A DNA stretch of 64,000 nucleotides from Agelaius tricolor (Eukaryota > Chordata > Aves > Passeriformes > Icteridae), in NCBI GenBank assembly GCA_023055355.1, contig JALJCS010000037.1, positions 4,464,001-4,528,000 of the forward strand, written 5' to 3'. Positions 23,883-36,292 of this stretch are shown in pieces. Position 1 is the first letter of the stretch; the number at the start of each line of letters is the position of its first letter. A model generated the notes under the pieces. It saw nothing but the letters and a program-made list of their open reading frames with translations. It was not told where the DNA came from and ran no database searches. The position numbers and the translations under genes were made by a program.

Positions 23883-26800
23883 CTCAGTGAGGCTGCAGAG
23901 AGCCCTGGGCTGGCTGTGGTGGGAGGCCCTGCTCTATTTTTGTGGATAATAAAGCTCCTGGTGTGTTCCCACCCCAAGCAGGAGCTGACAGCCATTTTGC
24001 TTGTCATTAATAGCACAACTTAATCTCCCAACAAGACTTTTCCTGTGATATTGCTGTAAAACAAAGCAAAACAAAACAACCTTTCTTCCTTCAGTATCTC
24101 CATTGCACCACCCCCTCCCAAACAAACACAAAAAATCCCAATTCCTCCTCTCCTCTGACGAACAATGACTCATTCAGATGGGTTTTTTTCCTATTTTCTT
24201 GACTGTTTTTTAAATTTATTTTCATTTTGGCCTGTGCCTCAGTGGGGTGGTGCTGGCAGCAGCACCACTAGTGAGGATTGCCCTGCTCCAACCAGCCCCT
24301 GCCTCTGACTCTTTCTAACTCTGCCAAAACTTTTTTAAGTGTTTGGACTGAAATTTTCCAAGCCAGGTGTCTGCCCTAGGAAGAAATTTGTTTGGAGAAG
24401 CTGCACAAAAACTCTCACTGGCCTGGCTGCTGAATGGGCTCAGAGGAAGGAGAGCTTGCCCACAGTGAGCCCAAAAATGGATGGGGATGGGGAGGAACCC
24501 AGCTTTTCTGAACCCTTAGAGGGGATTTCCTACATTTTCCTGATCTTTAGGAATTGTCGTGGGTTTGAGTCCTTCCCTCCTAAATGTGGTTAAATGTCCC
24601 AGGGGTTTGGGGCTGGCACCATCACTGAGCTCTTTGTTTTAGGGAAGGAGGAAAACCACGGCTGGTGTCAAGTGGGAAACTGGGAGAACTTTTTATATTT
24701 CAGGGATGTGGCACTGAGGAAAAACACCCTGATCCAGCTGAGTTATTCACCTGGGGAAGTACCTGAGGTGTGAATGCTCAGTTGAGCCTTAGGAGGTGTT
24801 GGCTGAGGTGTTGAGCATCCCTACCCAGAACCAGCAAGCAAGGAAAGTACAAATATGGGAGGGGGAAAAAAACCCAACCAGAAAAAAAAGAGAAAATAAT
24901 CATAATTTCTAGAAAATATTGTAAAAATTCTAACTCTAAGTAAAAAAAAAAAACCAAAAAAACAAAACAATGGGGGCCTGACAGAGACCAGCCAAGTCAG
25001 TCTGGTTGCTAGAAATTTTAATTTTTTTCCCCCTTATTTTAATTTTTATCTAAATCAGATGGAATACTTGACACATTGAGGGTCCCATGGAAGGAGTGAT
25101 GTGTGTTCACCACCTCAGGGTCAGAGCACGGGGCAGGCTGGTGGCACCTCAGGGCTGGTGGAATCTCAGGGCTGGTGGCATGTCACACAAATTTTTTGGC
25201 AGTTTCTGACTTTCTGATTTTGCAACGGTGTTATTTTTTCAGTGTTGGTTTTAATGTAAACCCTGCATAAAGTTCTGTTTCCAGGATGGGCTTTTAATCC
25301 TGGAATCACCTGATGGTGCTGACCATGGTCTGTCAGACTCCCTGGGATTTATGAGCTGTGGGTTGATGCCTTCCCTTGTTTACTTTCTCTCACTTTATCT
25401 GCCAATTTCCAGATTCTTTCACATTTTTCCTTTCAACCTAATGCCTTAATTCTGGTGCTTTATTAATCTATCTAATTATGTTGAGTTCAAGTTGTTTGAA
25501 ATCCACTTATGTTGGTATAGGAAGTACTTACTGTATTAATCAAACGATCCAAGGTGGCTTCTCCTCTGAAGTCCTTAATTTGTGCTATACATATTCCTGC
25601 TAATAACATCCAACTTTGTAACAATGCACGTTTCCTCTGGGTTTCCAAGGAGACCCTGAAATACATTAATTCTCTGATTTTTTTCAAGTACACCAATAAT
25701 TTATGTGGGATTGTGAGATGTTCCCTTGTGTGGACACATCAAACACCAGCAGCCTCTGAAATCCCAGCAATGGTCTTTGTGCAGGGCTGGCAAAAGGGCT
25801 GGAGGCAAACAGCTGCTTATCACAGCAACTAGTTCTCTTAAAGATTTCAAATACATACACTTAATAGAAATGTTTTTATTATATATGTTATATATTATAT
25901 AATACAATATATAATATAGTTGAAATAGCACACTGGATATTTAATATCTGAACAATATAATAAATACAGAAAAAAAAATTTCTTAGAGATTTAAAATTTT
26001 ATTTAAATCAGGTTTTAGGAGACAGGTAAGGGAGAGGAGCCTGGGAGGGCTCTTGTTTTGGGTGGGAAGCATCTCTTTTGTGATCAACATTTTGTTTCTC
26101 CTCCTGGAGAAACGAGACCTTGGTGGTGCTGGGTTTTGCTGCATGGGTGTATTGGAGCAAACACTGTGGATGAAGCTTTGCTCCATCTCTGCAGGAGCAG
26201 AATGGTGTTTCCCACCTGTATTTATTGGATTTTTGTGACTGTTTTCCCTTGCTGGGTCATACAGGCAGTGAAACCTTGGAAAGGGCTGATAGTGGGGGTT
26301 TCCCCCAAATTTTGTGTTCCCTGTACACCCCAGCTCTGTGGTGAACACTGGACAGGGGGAAGGTCATCAAAAACCTGCAGAAAGAAAGTTTGTGAGTCAA
26401 ACTGGAGGTTCCAGGTGTGGGATGTAGCTCTAATTGGATCTGTACACCATTCAGAGCAGCAGAACCAGGGACAGGAAGGTGGCACTGAGTTAATTCTGGC
26501 TCTGACAAGCCCTGTTGCTGCTGAGGTTAAATCTCTGGGGTTTGGTTAGAGGAGACCAAAGGATGCTGGGACATCAGAGACAGCACCAGCCACAGTGACT
26601 CTGTGAGAATACAGGAGAAGCTGTGGAAATTGGAGGCATTTGGAGGCATTTAGGGCACAATTGGAGGCATTTAGGGCACCAAACAGACTTTGGTTGATGC
26701 CTCCAGTCTCTCCACATCCAGAGCCATGTGGTGCCATTGGGAACAGCAGGGAAGTGATGGCACCACTGACAACATGGGGCTGGTGCTGCAGCCTTTGAGA

Positions 26801-27837
26801 GTGCCCTGCTCTGCCCTGCTCTGCTCTGCAGGCTTTACCCTGTGCTTGTTTCTGGCATACAAGCCATGGTTTCTGCACAGATCCAAAAGCAGGGCTCTGC
26901 AGGAGCCGTGGCACAGGGTTGGCTCATAGGGACAATGAGCATCCCTATGGACACCCATGGCTTTTCCAGACAGCAGTTACCTCAGTAAGGCTTGGGCACT
27001 AATTGTTTTCTGCCATCTGTGCTCCTCTGCTGTGGAAGTGGTTGCTTTTCTGTTGGGTGATTTGGGAGCAAGAGTTCTCCCAGCTGGACTGGTCCTTCAG
27101 TGTCAGGCACGTTCCAGATGCTAACCCCTGGCCTTAAGTGTGTCACTCCAAGAATAGCATTAAGGTTTCAAACTGAAGGAGGGATACTTTTTTTGTGTGT
27201 GGTGGTTAATGATTAATTAGGTCAAATTCTCCAAAATTAGACTGCTGGAGAAGGAATGAGCCAGCACTTTGCATTTTGACAAAACCTTATGGCAGAAACT
27301 GATGGGGCCTGATTCCACCTCCTCCCTCCTCACACTCTGTCCCATGCCCCAAACTCACTTTTCCCCAGAAGAGGCTCCTTTTAAAAATTGTATCCATTAA
27401 TATTCCCATTTCCTTTTCCCCCCCCTTTTCAAATCTTGCATTAAACCCCTGTAGATTCTGCTTTAAGTAGGCAATTAAGCTAACAACATAATTATATCCC
27501 TTAATGCTCATTTTAACCGGTTTAGAGAAGAAACAAAAGGGGAAAGCAGCTTCAAATATAGGGAAATAAAAGCTCTGTTGTAAAGATATTTTTGATACTC
27601 GTGATAATTTGTGCAGAGTGCAGAGTTGGCCCATTAGAGGCTGTGGGGAGGCCTGGAGGTCACATTTAAGAGCCTCACGGGCACTGTGGGCTTTTACCTT
27701 CTGAATGTCCTTTTTCTGAACCCTACAAATTTTGGGGCATCCCAGGAGACTCCAGAGTGTGTTCACTTCATATTTGGCTGCATAGCTGTGGCCTGATAGG
27801 ATTTTCTCCTTTTTGTTCCCTCTGCAATTACTCACCA
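23883..27837. other. Intronic sequence, mostly AT-rich
   Basis: A-rich segments occur at 24866-24970, an AT-rich quasi-palindrome at 25877-25920 and a doubled TTGGAGGCATTTAGGGCA phrase near 26630-26680. No exon was recognised. Confidence 0.45.
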
Positions 27838-27895
27838 GAGGCCGAGCGTGAGGCTGCGTGGCGCCGCTCACCGCGAGCGAGCGCTGGGAAGGGGC
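27838..27895. other. Isolated CpG cluster with minus-strand donor-like edge
   Basis: About ten CpGs occur within some 55 bases (GCCGAGCGTGAGG, GCGTGGCGCCGCTCACCGCG, AGCGAGCGCTGGG), while the surrounding kilobases are almost free of CpG. The low-coordinate edge is ACTCAC, which is GTGAGT on the minus strand, a consensus splice donor. It could be an antisense first exon, a small unmethylated regulatory element or chance. Confidence 0.3.
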
Positions 27896-28223
27896 ACCAA
27901 TGGAATGACTGCAGTGGGGCTGGGCCAAGGCTGCCAGGCTCCTCCAGGAGCCCAAGGGTGGCTGTGCCCTCGAGTGTGCCTCCTGTAGAGCAGGAGAACT
28001 GCTGTGAGACTGGGTAACTGCTGTGGCTTTGTGCAGAGCACGCAACATCCAAAAATCTGTCTGCAAGGCACAAAATTTTGTGAAGCCCCTTGGAGCTTGG
28101 AGCCAAGGAGATGCTTTGGCATCTTGCTGGGGCAGCTGCTGGAGCCTGACTTTCTGAGGTGAGCTGGTGAAAGGCTGAGGGTGCACCACAGGCCCAAAGA
28201 GCTGTGGACTCTGCTGTCCTTTG

Positions 28224-28905
28224 TAGAATAGAATAGAATAGAATAGAATAGAATAGAATAGAATAGAATAGAATAGAATAGGATAGAATACAATACAACA
28301 CAATACAATACAATAGTTTGGGAAGGGACCTTTAAAGCCCATCTCATTCCAACACCCCTGCATTGAGCAGGGACACCTTCCACTATCCAGGCTGTTCCAA
28401 GCCCTGTCCAGCCTGGCCTTGGACACTTCCAGGGATCCAAGGTCAGCCACAGCTTCTCTGGGCAGCCTCTGCCAGTGTTTTATCACACACATTGTAAAAA
28501 ACATCTCCCTTATATCTAATCTAAATCTCCACTTTTTTAGTTTTAAACCATCTCCTCTTGTCCTATCACTACTGCACTGCTAAAAACTCTATCCCCATCT
28601 TTCCTTATAAACTCCATTAAGTATTGAAAAGCCACAGTAAGATCTCCCCAGAGCCTTCTCTTCTCCAGGTGAGCACCCCCAGCTCCCCCAGCCTGGCTCC
28701 AGAGCAGAGGGCTCCAGATCTTGGAGCAGCTCCTCTGGATCTCTGCAGCAGCTCCAGCTCCTCCCTGTGCTGGTCCAGGGCTGGGGCAGCTCTGCAGGTG
28801 GGGTCTCACCTGAGCACAGGAGCAGAATCCCCCCTGCCCTGCTGCCCACAGTGCTGGGGCATCAGCCCAGGATGTGTTTGGCTTCTGGGCTGTGTGTTCA
28901 CCTCC
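28224..28905 (-). mobile_element. CR1 LINE 3'-end copy, antisense, with expanded (GAATA)n tail
   Basis: The tail at 28224-28313 is a GAATA pentamer array of about 16 units, an expansion of the CR1 terminal repeat. It is followed by GGGAAGGGACCTTTAAAGCC and CTGTCCAGCCTGGCCTTGGA, then a longer body than the other copies (TAAACCATCTCCTCTTGTCC, ATCCCCATCTTTCCTTATAA, GAGCACAGGAGCAGAATCCC). At nearly 600 bp of body it is the longest CR1 fragment here. Confidence 0.92.
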
Positions 28906-29170
28906 CCTGTCCTTCATTCCCTTGCAGTGCAGGAGCCTCCAAGCAGCCTGGCCTGTGTCTGGGGCTCATGGGACAGGGGGCTCAGAGCTGGGGGCTCCTG
29001 TCTCCTGTGACAGAGCCCATCTGGCTCTGGTGAGGAGCAACAGCTTCATCATGGTCCCTCCCAGGAATGGGCTTGGAGGGTTGCAGTTGGCAGAAGAATC
29101 CCATGTGATTCATTGGCTACTGGCTTTTTATCTGTGGAATAACTGCTAGATAAGGAAGGGAAGGAATTGG
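28906..29170. other. Intronic sequence, nothing recognised
   Basis: A short mixed-GC stretch between the CR1 copy and the TGGA array. Confidence 0.4.
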
Positions 29171-29972
29171 ATGGGTGGATGGATGGATGGATGGATGGAT
29201 GGATGGATGGATGATGGATGGATGGATGGATGGATGGATGGGTGGGTGGATGGATGGATGGATGGATGATGGATGGATGGATGGATGATGAATGGATGGA
29301 TGGATGGATGGATGGATGGATGATGAATGGATGGATGGATGGATGGATGGATGGATGGATGGAGGATGGATGGATGGATGATGAATGGATGGATGGATGG
29401 ATGGATGGATGGATGATGGATGGATGGATGGATGGATGGATGATGGATGGATGGATGGATGGATGGATGGATGATGGATGGATGGATGGATGGATGGATG
29501 GATGGATGATGGATGGATGGATGGATGGATGATGGATGGATGGATGGATGATGGATGGATGATGAATGGATGGATGGATGGATGAATGATGGATGGATGA
29601 TGGATGGATGATGAATGGATGGATGATGGATGGATGGATGGATGATGGATGGATGATGGATGGATGGATGGATGGATGGATGGATGGATGGATGATGGAT
29701 GGATGGATGGATGGATGGATGGATGATGAATGGATGGATGGATGGATGGATGATGGATGGATGGATGATGGATGGATGGATGGATGGAAGGATGGATGAT
29801 GGATGGATGATGGATGGATGGATGGATGGATGATGGATGGATGGATGGATGGATGGATGGAAGGATGGATGATGGATGGATGATGGATGGATGGATGGAT
29901 GGATGGATGGATGGATGGATGATGGATGGATGATGGATGATGGATGGATGGATGATGGATGATGGATGGATT
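29171..29972. repeat. (TGGA)n simple repeat array, about 800 bp
   Basis: TGGA tetramers are interrupted by frequent TGGATGATGGA phase breaks and by TGAATGG, AAGG and GTGGG variants. Because neither strand of the unit contains a stop codon, the array gives open frames reading MDGWMDG on + and IHPSIHPS on -, up to 332 codons. These are not genes. Confidence 0.97.
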
Positions 29973-30021
29973 GTAGATGTTGCTCTTGTTTGAGCAGCAT
30001 CTATTGCATGTCTGTTAATCA

Positions 30022-30100
30022 CCACAGAATCATGGAATCGTTTTGGCTGGAAAAGCCCCCTAAGATCTTCAAGTCCAGCTATGGAGCCAGCACTGCCCAG
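30022..30100 (-). mobile_element. CR1 3'-end fragment, antisense
   Basis: CACAGAATCATGGAATCG, then GGCTGGAAAAGCCCCCTAAG and ATCTTCAAGTCCAGCT. It is the reverse complement of a CR1 terminus, adjoining the TGGA array. Confidence 0.88.
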
Positions 30101-33100
30101 CCAATGCTGCCTCACAGTGGGAGAGCAGGGACTGTTTCCAGTGTCACACCCTGAGTTATCCCCAGTCCCAGCTCAGTCACAGCAGGTGTTCAGTGTGTCC
30201 TGGCAGGGTAAAGCTTGTCCGTGGGACACTGCTGGGCTCCTGAGCCTGTGCCCAAACAGGCTGGGGCAATCTGACCTGTGCAACCCTCTGAGCCTGATTA
30301 TGGGTTTCCCTCTCCACCAAAGCCCCGTACTGTGGTGCTTTGCCAGGACCTCAGAGCAGCTCTAAACACTGTCCTGGCTCCAGCCTGGCCCCAGCTCACC
30401 CCACAGAGGTGGGGCACAGTGGGTGAGGTGATGTATGGCATTTTTGAGGAGCTGGAGATGGCCAAATTCAGTTTTCATTTCAACACAAGCAAATGCTTTG
30501 GAGGGTTTGCAATGGTGCAGCTCTCCCAGGCTCTCCATCCTCCCTGGGCCTGGGGCTTTGCTCCAGGCTCCCTCCAGAGGCTTTCCCCATAACTCAAGAA
30601 CATCCTGTGCCCTCCTTTGTGTTTAGGACCATGTGGAGGCAAAGTGCATCAAAGCAGAGGTCCCTTTCCCAGGATGGAATGTGGGGATTGGAGAACAGTC
30701 CCCAGTATTCTCCTGTTCTATACAGATGCTTTGAACTGTCACAGCTTCCCATACACTGAATCCACACTTGGAATGTTATGTGCAGAAAACAATTCTTAGG
30801 TGAAATTCTCAGATGTTTGAGTAATTCAGTGAAGATGCTCACAGCCAGTCCCAAAATCAGTGACACACCATGGTCCTTGGGTACAAACATGCATCTAGAA
30901 AGAATCTATGGCTGCTGAGGTTATCCATGAGCTGGGTGGCAGATAAAGCACCAAGGTGTCTGGAATGAAGTGTAGGTGAGCATCAGTTCCTTTCTGAGAA
31001 GAGCCTGTGGAATGTGGCACACATTTATCTTTTGCCAGCCCAGCATCTGCTGCAGTTGGTGCTCCCAGGCCACTGGAGCAGGCTGGTGTCCAGAGGCTCT
31101 CTGGGGGCATCTGGAGGAGGAAACAGCCCTTGGCCTGATATTTGTTCATCCAAAGGGTCACAGATCCATGAGTTCATTGCTCCCTTCTCAGCCTGGAAAC
31201 CCAACCAGCCCTGTCCAGCTCTGGCAGCACCAGCCTGTGCTGCCTAACCCCAGATTCCATTTGAGAATTGGGCATCAATGGTGGCCTTGGGGATTTCTCT
31301 CTCATCCTTTGACCCGACCCTGGGCTGTACCAGAATTCTGGGGAGCCAATTTCACTTTCTGGCTTTTCTTCCTCAGGGTTTGCAGCAGCTGCTGGCCCAC
31401 AGATGGGCAGAGGGCTTATGGTGCTGCCTGCAAAATTCAGCCCCAAAAGGGATCCTGTAGGAACATTGGTACCTTTTTTTGCATCTCATTGGAGGTTTTC
31501 CAAGACAAATCTGTCCACTCTGCAAGGCTGTGCAAATAATTGATATTCTTGGTTTTCCTGAAGCTCTGAAAAATTGAAAAATTCTGTTTTCAGACTGAGC
31601 CGGAAGAAAAATAGATTGATTTGATTTTTTTTTTTATTGCCCAGGAAATAAGGAATATCTATTTGGGTTTCATAGGCTCAAGTCAAACAGAATCTGGGGC
31701 TTGTAAGTGCTTCATTTAGATTTGGAGCACATCTTACAGTTCTTGCTTTAAAAATACTTATAGGATGTATTTTGCCTGTATGAATCAGAAAATTTTAAAT
31801 GTCAGGGACTGTGTCACTTCCAGTTTTTGAAAATCAGTGTCTTACTCTGCTGTGTGAATGGTGCAGCAGAAATGATACCAACCCATGCCATGATCTCACT
31901 GCAGCTCCACTTTGGGCTGGAAATAATTTCCCAGCAGCTCTGTACCCTCATTTGTTTCAGCTCCAGGAATGATGGAGAGTGGAAGGTCACCCTGGTTGGT
32001 CCCAGTGATGTTTGTCCCCCACGAACTGCTTGAAAATCCCTTTCCTTAGCCCAAACAATTGCTCAGAGGTGGAGATTTGGGAGTGAGAAAGTGCAGGTCG
32101 ATAGTCCCTGGTGACCTCCTGCTCTCCCCAGTGCCATGCCTGGGTGGAGGGTTCTGGGGAAGGGCTGAGGGTCCCATCCCTGTGCCCTGGGACAGTGTTT
32201 GGGGTGTCTGGGCAGGGGGAGATGATGCTGCAGCTTTCACAGCTCAAATGGACCAGGAAATGCTGTTTTCCTTCTTTACTTTCCAAACCACCATCGTTCT
32301 TGGGAAGCCAGCAAAGCCACGCTCCCTTGGGGACACCAGTTTGGCCTTACTGGGGGTTTTGGTAGTTTTTATTTAGATTTCTTTTTTTTTTTCCAAACTT
32401 TTTTTAAATCTTGGAGGTTTGTTTGTTTATTTGTTGATTTAGATCTGCTCGGGAAGTCGATCTGGTGATATTTATAGGATTTGTGGTTGGCTGATGGGAG
32501 TTATTTTGCAAGCAGAATTTCTAAGAATTCTACTTTCAGCCTGCTTTTTCTCCAACTTCATTTCCTCCCTTTTTTCTCTTTTTACTATTTTTTACTTGTT
32601 TTTTTTCTTATTTTTTTGGTTTTTGACGGAGCCAAGCAGACTAAACCCTTTCTGAATTTCCCCCCTGTAATTACTGCTCTTTTTTAAGTTTGAAGAAATT
32701 ACCCAGCTTTGTGTGCCTTCCCCCTTTTTTACTTTTAGACCGATGTGGTTTGACTTTTTTTCCCTTTCCAAAGTAAAATTACCACCATTTCATGCTATTT
32801 GAACAAACCAATCATACAAAACTGGGAGAGAAGGTGAAGTCCCACAGTTACCCATCCAATGGAGAATGTTTTCGTTTCAACCTCACAGCTGTCTATAAAT
32901 GCTACATGGGATTTTTTTTTTTATTAGGATAAAATTTATATTTTACAAGGTTAAAATTGATGTTTTGCAAATGCAAAGCCTTTCCCACAGCATTGGAAGG
33001 AGGTCTTGAGTGCCAGCCCTGGAGGGGATCCTTGGCTGAGGCTGAACCTCCTCATGGTGCTGTTCCTGACACCTTCTCACTGCAATATTTATCAAATTAT

Positions 33101-34115
33101 GCATTTCTTTTTCTATTCTAGATCAAATTTTCTGCCTTGAATTGTAATTTTCAAGTGTTTAAATTTTCATTGCTTACCTCAGACTGAAGCTGAACATTTG
33201 CAGCACGTTGCATTCTCTGCAGTGCTGTTTGCTACAGAGGGACCTAAAGCATTCTTCAAAGTTGACCAAAAAAGGAGATAAAACCAACCTCAAAAGGTAC
33301 AATTCTGCCCATGGGTGCCATGACTCCCACTGACACCCAAATGGCTGAGCTGGGAGCTGGAGCAGCTCCCTGGGGGACACTCCACAGCCTCTGCAGGTTT
33401 GAAGGGCAGAGTCTCAGCCTTATCAAAGCTTCTTCCCCAGCAGCCCCTCGTGGCTCTGGGATCCACCATGGGCATGTCCCCCAGTGCCTGCCCTCTGAGC
33501 ATGAGCTGGGCACCAGCTGGGGCAGGGTCTCAGTTTTCTTGGAGTGCTGGGTCTGTTCCCAGAGGTCCATCCCTGTGTCTGTGTCTGTGCTGCTGGGAGC
33601 ACCAAGGGCACTCTGAGCTTCCCTGGCCAGAGGGGAGGTGCCTCTGGATTTTCCTCTACACACAGGCTTGGCTGGCTTTTTCTCAGGATCCTTTGTAAGG
33701 CTCAGGGAGAGGGACTGGAGCCTCTGCAGGAGCTCAAGGTCCAGCTGGGCCTGGCTCTGCTGGGCCTGGCCCTGTTGGGCCCGGCTCTGCTGTGCCGTGC
33801 TGCTGGCAGAACTTGTCCAGCTCCCAGGTGTGTCAGGTGCTGAGGGCATGGCTGCTGTGGGTTGTGCCCTCCTTGCCTGTGTGCTGGGCTTTGGCCACTG
33901 CTCTGTGGGAGCTCCAGGCTCTCCTGGCTGGGCTGCACCTCAGGCAAACCCCCTGAGCCCCAGGGCTGCCACCTCCCCCAGCCCTGCCTGAGGGCCCTGC
34001 CCATCCCCAGCCCTGCCCTGCACAGACTCAGTCTGGGTGGATGGAACTGGTCATGCAGGAGAAGGGGGCTCCCTGGCCTGCCTCCCCTCAGCTGAGCTGT
34101 GCCGAGGGAATAAAT
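30101..34115. other. Intronic sequence, nothing firmly recognised
   Basis: GC-moderate to 31540. AT-rich with T-runs in 31550-31830 and 32370-32960. GC-rich in 33300-34090, including a three-fold 15-bp CTGGGCCTGGCTCTG-like repeat near 33745-33800. No exon or transposon end was supported. Confidence 0.45.
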
Positions 34116-34555
34116 GAATCCCAGAGTGCTTTGGATTGGGAGGGACCTTAGGGATCACCTCCTTCCAGCTTCCCCTCACTGTCCAGCACAGCTGCTCTGG
34201 GCACCCTGTGCCAGGGCCTGCCCACCCTCACAGGGAACAATTCCTAATTCCCAATATCCCATTTAGCCCTGGCCTCTGGCAGTGGGAGCCATTCCCTGTG
34301 TCCTGTCCCTCCATCCCTTGTCCCCAGTCCCTCTCCAGCTCTCCTGGAGCCCCCTCAGGCCCTGGCAGGGGCTCTGAGCTCTCCCTGGAGCTTCTCCTCT
34401 CCAGGTGAGCACCCCCAGCTCTCCCAGCCTGGCTCCAGAGCAGAGGCTCCAGCCCTGGAGCAGCTCCATGGCCTCCTCTGGACTGGATTCAGGACTTCCC
34501 TGTGGCAGAGAGCCCAGAGGTGGGCACAGAGCTCCAGGTGGGATCTCAGTAGGGT
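34116..34555 (-). mobile_element. CR1 LINE 3'-end copy, antisense (about 440 bp)
   Basis: The reverse complement of the shared CR1 block, starting AATCCCAGAGTGCTTTGGAT and passing CAGGGAACAATTCCTAATTC and CTCTCCAGGTGAGCACCCCC. It belongs to the subgroup with the CCTAATTCCCAATATCCC variant. The internal CCAG|GTGAGC is a good match to a splice donor on the + strand. Confidence 0.94.
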
Positions 34556-36204
34556 GGGAGGAAGGAGGAGAATTAATCCCTGCCTTGGCCACGTTGCTGG
34601 GATGAGCCCAGGACAGCAGAGCCTGTGCCTGTGCTCCCAGCCCGCTCTGCTGGGGATGTGGCTGCCCCAAACCCAACTTCAGCCCTTTCCCACCCATCCC
34701 TTCATCCTGGGGCTGGGAAGGGCTGGAGCTGCCAGGGGAAGGTTCCTGGCAGTCCCTGCGTGCAGTGGAGCCCTCACAGCCCTGTCAGATGTTCCATGGC
34801 AGAGGCTGGAGGTGCAGAACTCCCAAACAAAATGTGTTGAACAAGACTGGGATTCCCTGGATAAATAAGTCCTATTTTAATTTTTTTTCCCTGTGTGCAT
34901 TCATAGCTTACTAGATATGTTTGTTTTATCAACTTGGAAAAGTGCCCAGGATTTTTTAAAAAATTGATTTCCTGAGAGTTTCCTGTGAAACTGGAAGCCT
35001 GGAAAAATGGGTGGATTTCTGAAATGCTATCTCATGGCTCCTTCGCCCCTTTTTTCTCCCCCCAAGTAAAAAACAACAATACCTTCTTCCCCCCCAAGGT
35101 TTCATTCCATATACATTTATTCTTTAAAAATATTTCCAGCTGTTTCTTTTGCTGGGAAACTCATACCATCTGTAAACAACTGCTCAATTCACATAATTCT
35201 GTTGTTTTGCCCGGTCACTCTTATTTTCCAGCTTTTATAATATGAGAGTTCAGAGTAATCAGTAATGCCTTTTCTCCTCTTCACCCTCAATTTGATTATT
35301 TTTCTCATAAAGAACAGAGTAAGGAGAGCACTGAGCAACAGGAGATGGAAAAAATATTTTGATTACTTTTCAGTTGCTTATAATCAAGGAGTAACTCTTT
35401 AAATCCAGACCAATTTGCTGCATTGATTTATTCATAATTTTAATTTCATGACTGTTTCAGGGAAAAACAAAAGTACGTGAGGTTGAAGCTTTTTAATACT
35501 AGTTTAAACATTTGTAGTTTTAGGTTAAAATTTATTTAATGTTCCCTTTCTTCAGTTACTTCTGCTGGCATGTGCTGCTTGAATCTCCCCGGGCTGCCAG
35601 GGGAGAAAAACTGAAATTCAAAGCACAAATTCTGCCAGCACTTTCAACAAGTTCATAAAATTACTCATATGAATATTCCCTTGACTCAGAGGTGACTGCT
35701 CACAGCCCCTTTCTGGGGCTAGCTGGAGTGTGGGAGCTGGGAGTGGGTGGCAGGGACACCTGAATCCTTTGGGGCAGGATTGTGCCATTTCCTGGGGCCC
35801 AGCACCCGCCCAGGCCAGGCCATCGTGGTGGGATTCTTCCCTGCCTTGCTGATTTTGGTGTTTCCCCCTCAAGTTCCAGCCCCACGTGTGCCTTTTCCAG
35901 CAGAAGTTCGACCTTTTATGTTTAAAACTCTCCAAAAGAACTTTTAATTCTTGGTTACAGAGGCAGCTCTGAAATGAGGTGGATGGAGGCAGCACACCCA
36001 GGGTAGGAAATGAAGGTTATAAAATGGGGAGATAATAAACAGTAGACAAGAAGTAAATCCAATGAAGCTGAATGAGAAGAATTTTTATACTTTGTGATTT
36101 TTTAATTAGTATTTTTTGCCTACCTATAGTTTTAACATCCATGGTGCAACTTATTCTGTCCCAGACCAGAATGTGGGGAGAAGCCTGAGGGAACCCAGTT
36201 TGCA
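34556..36204. other. Intronic sequence, AT-rich centre
   Basis: AT-rich non-repetitive sequence in 34870-35640, with GC-richer flanks. No gene or transposon was recognised. Confidence 0.45.
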
Positions 36205-36292
36205 AGACCAAACAAAAAAAAAAACCCAACCAAAACAAAAACAAAACAAAACCCAAAACAAAAACAGAAAACCAAACCAAAACAAAAAGAAA
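36205..36292. repeat. A-rich (CAAAA)n low-complexity tract
   Basis: AACAAAA, CAAAAC and ACCCAAAAC units with no Ts. Open frames (KQNKTQNKN on +, phenylalanine-rich on -) are low-complexity translations. Confidence 0.9.

Noticed and set aside
29117..30115. 332-codon minus-strand frame rich in IHPS repeats
   Set aside because: It is the translation of the TGGA simple repeat, which has no stop codon in any frame.
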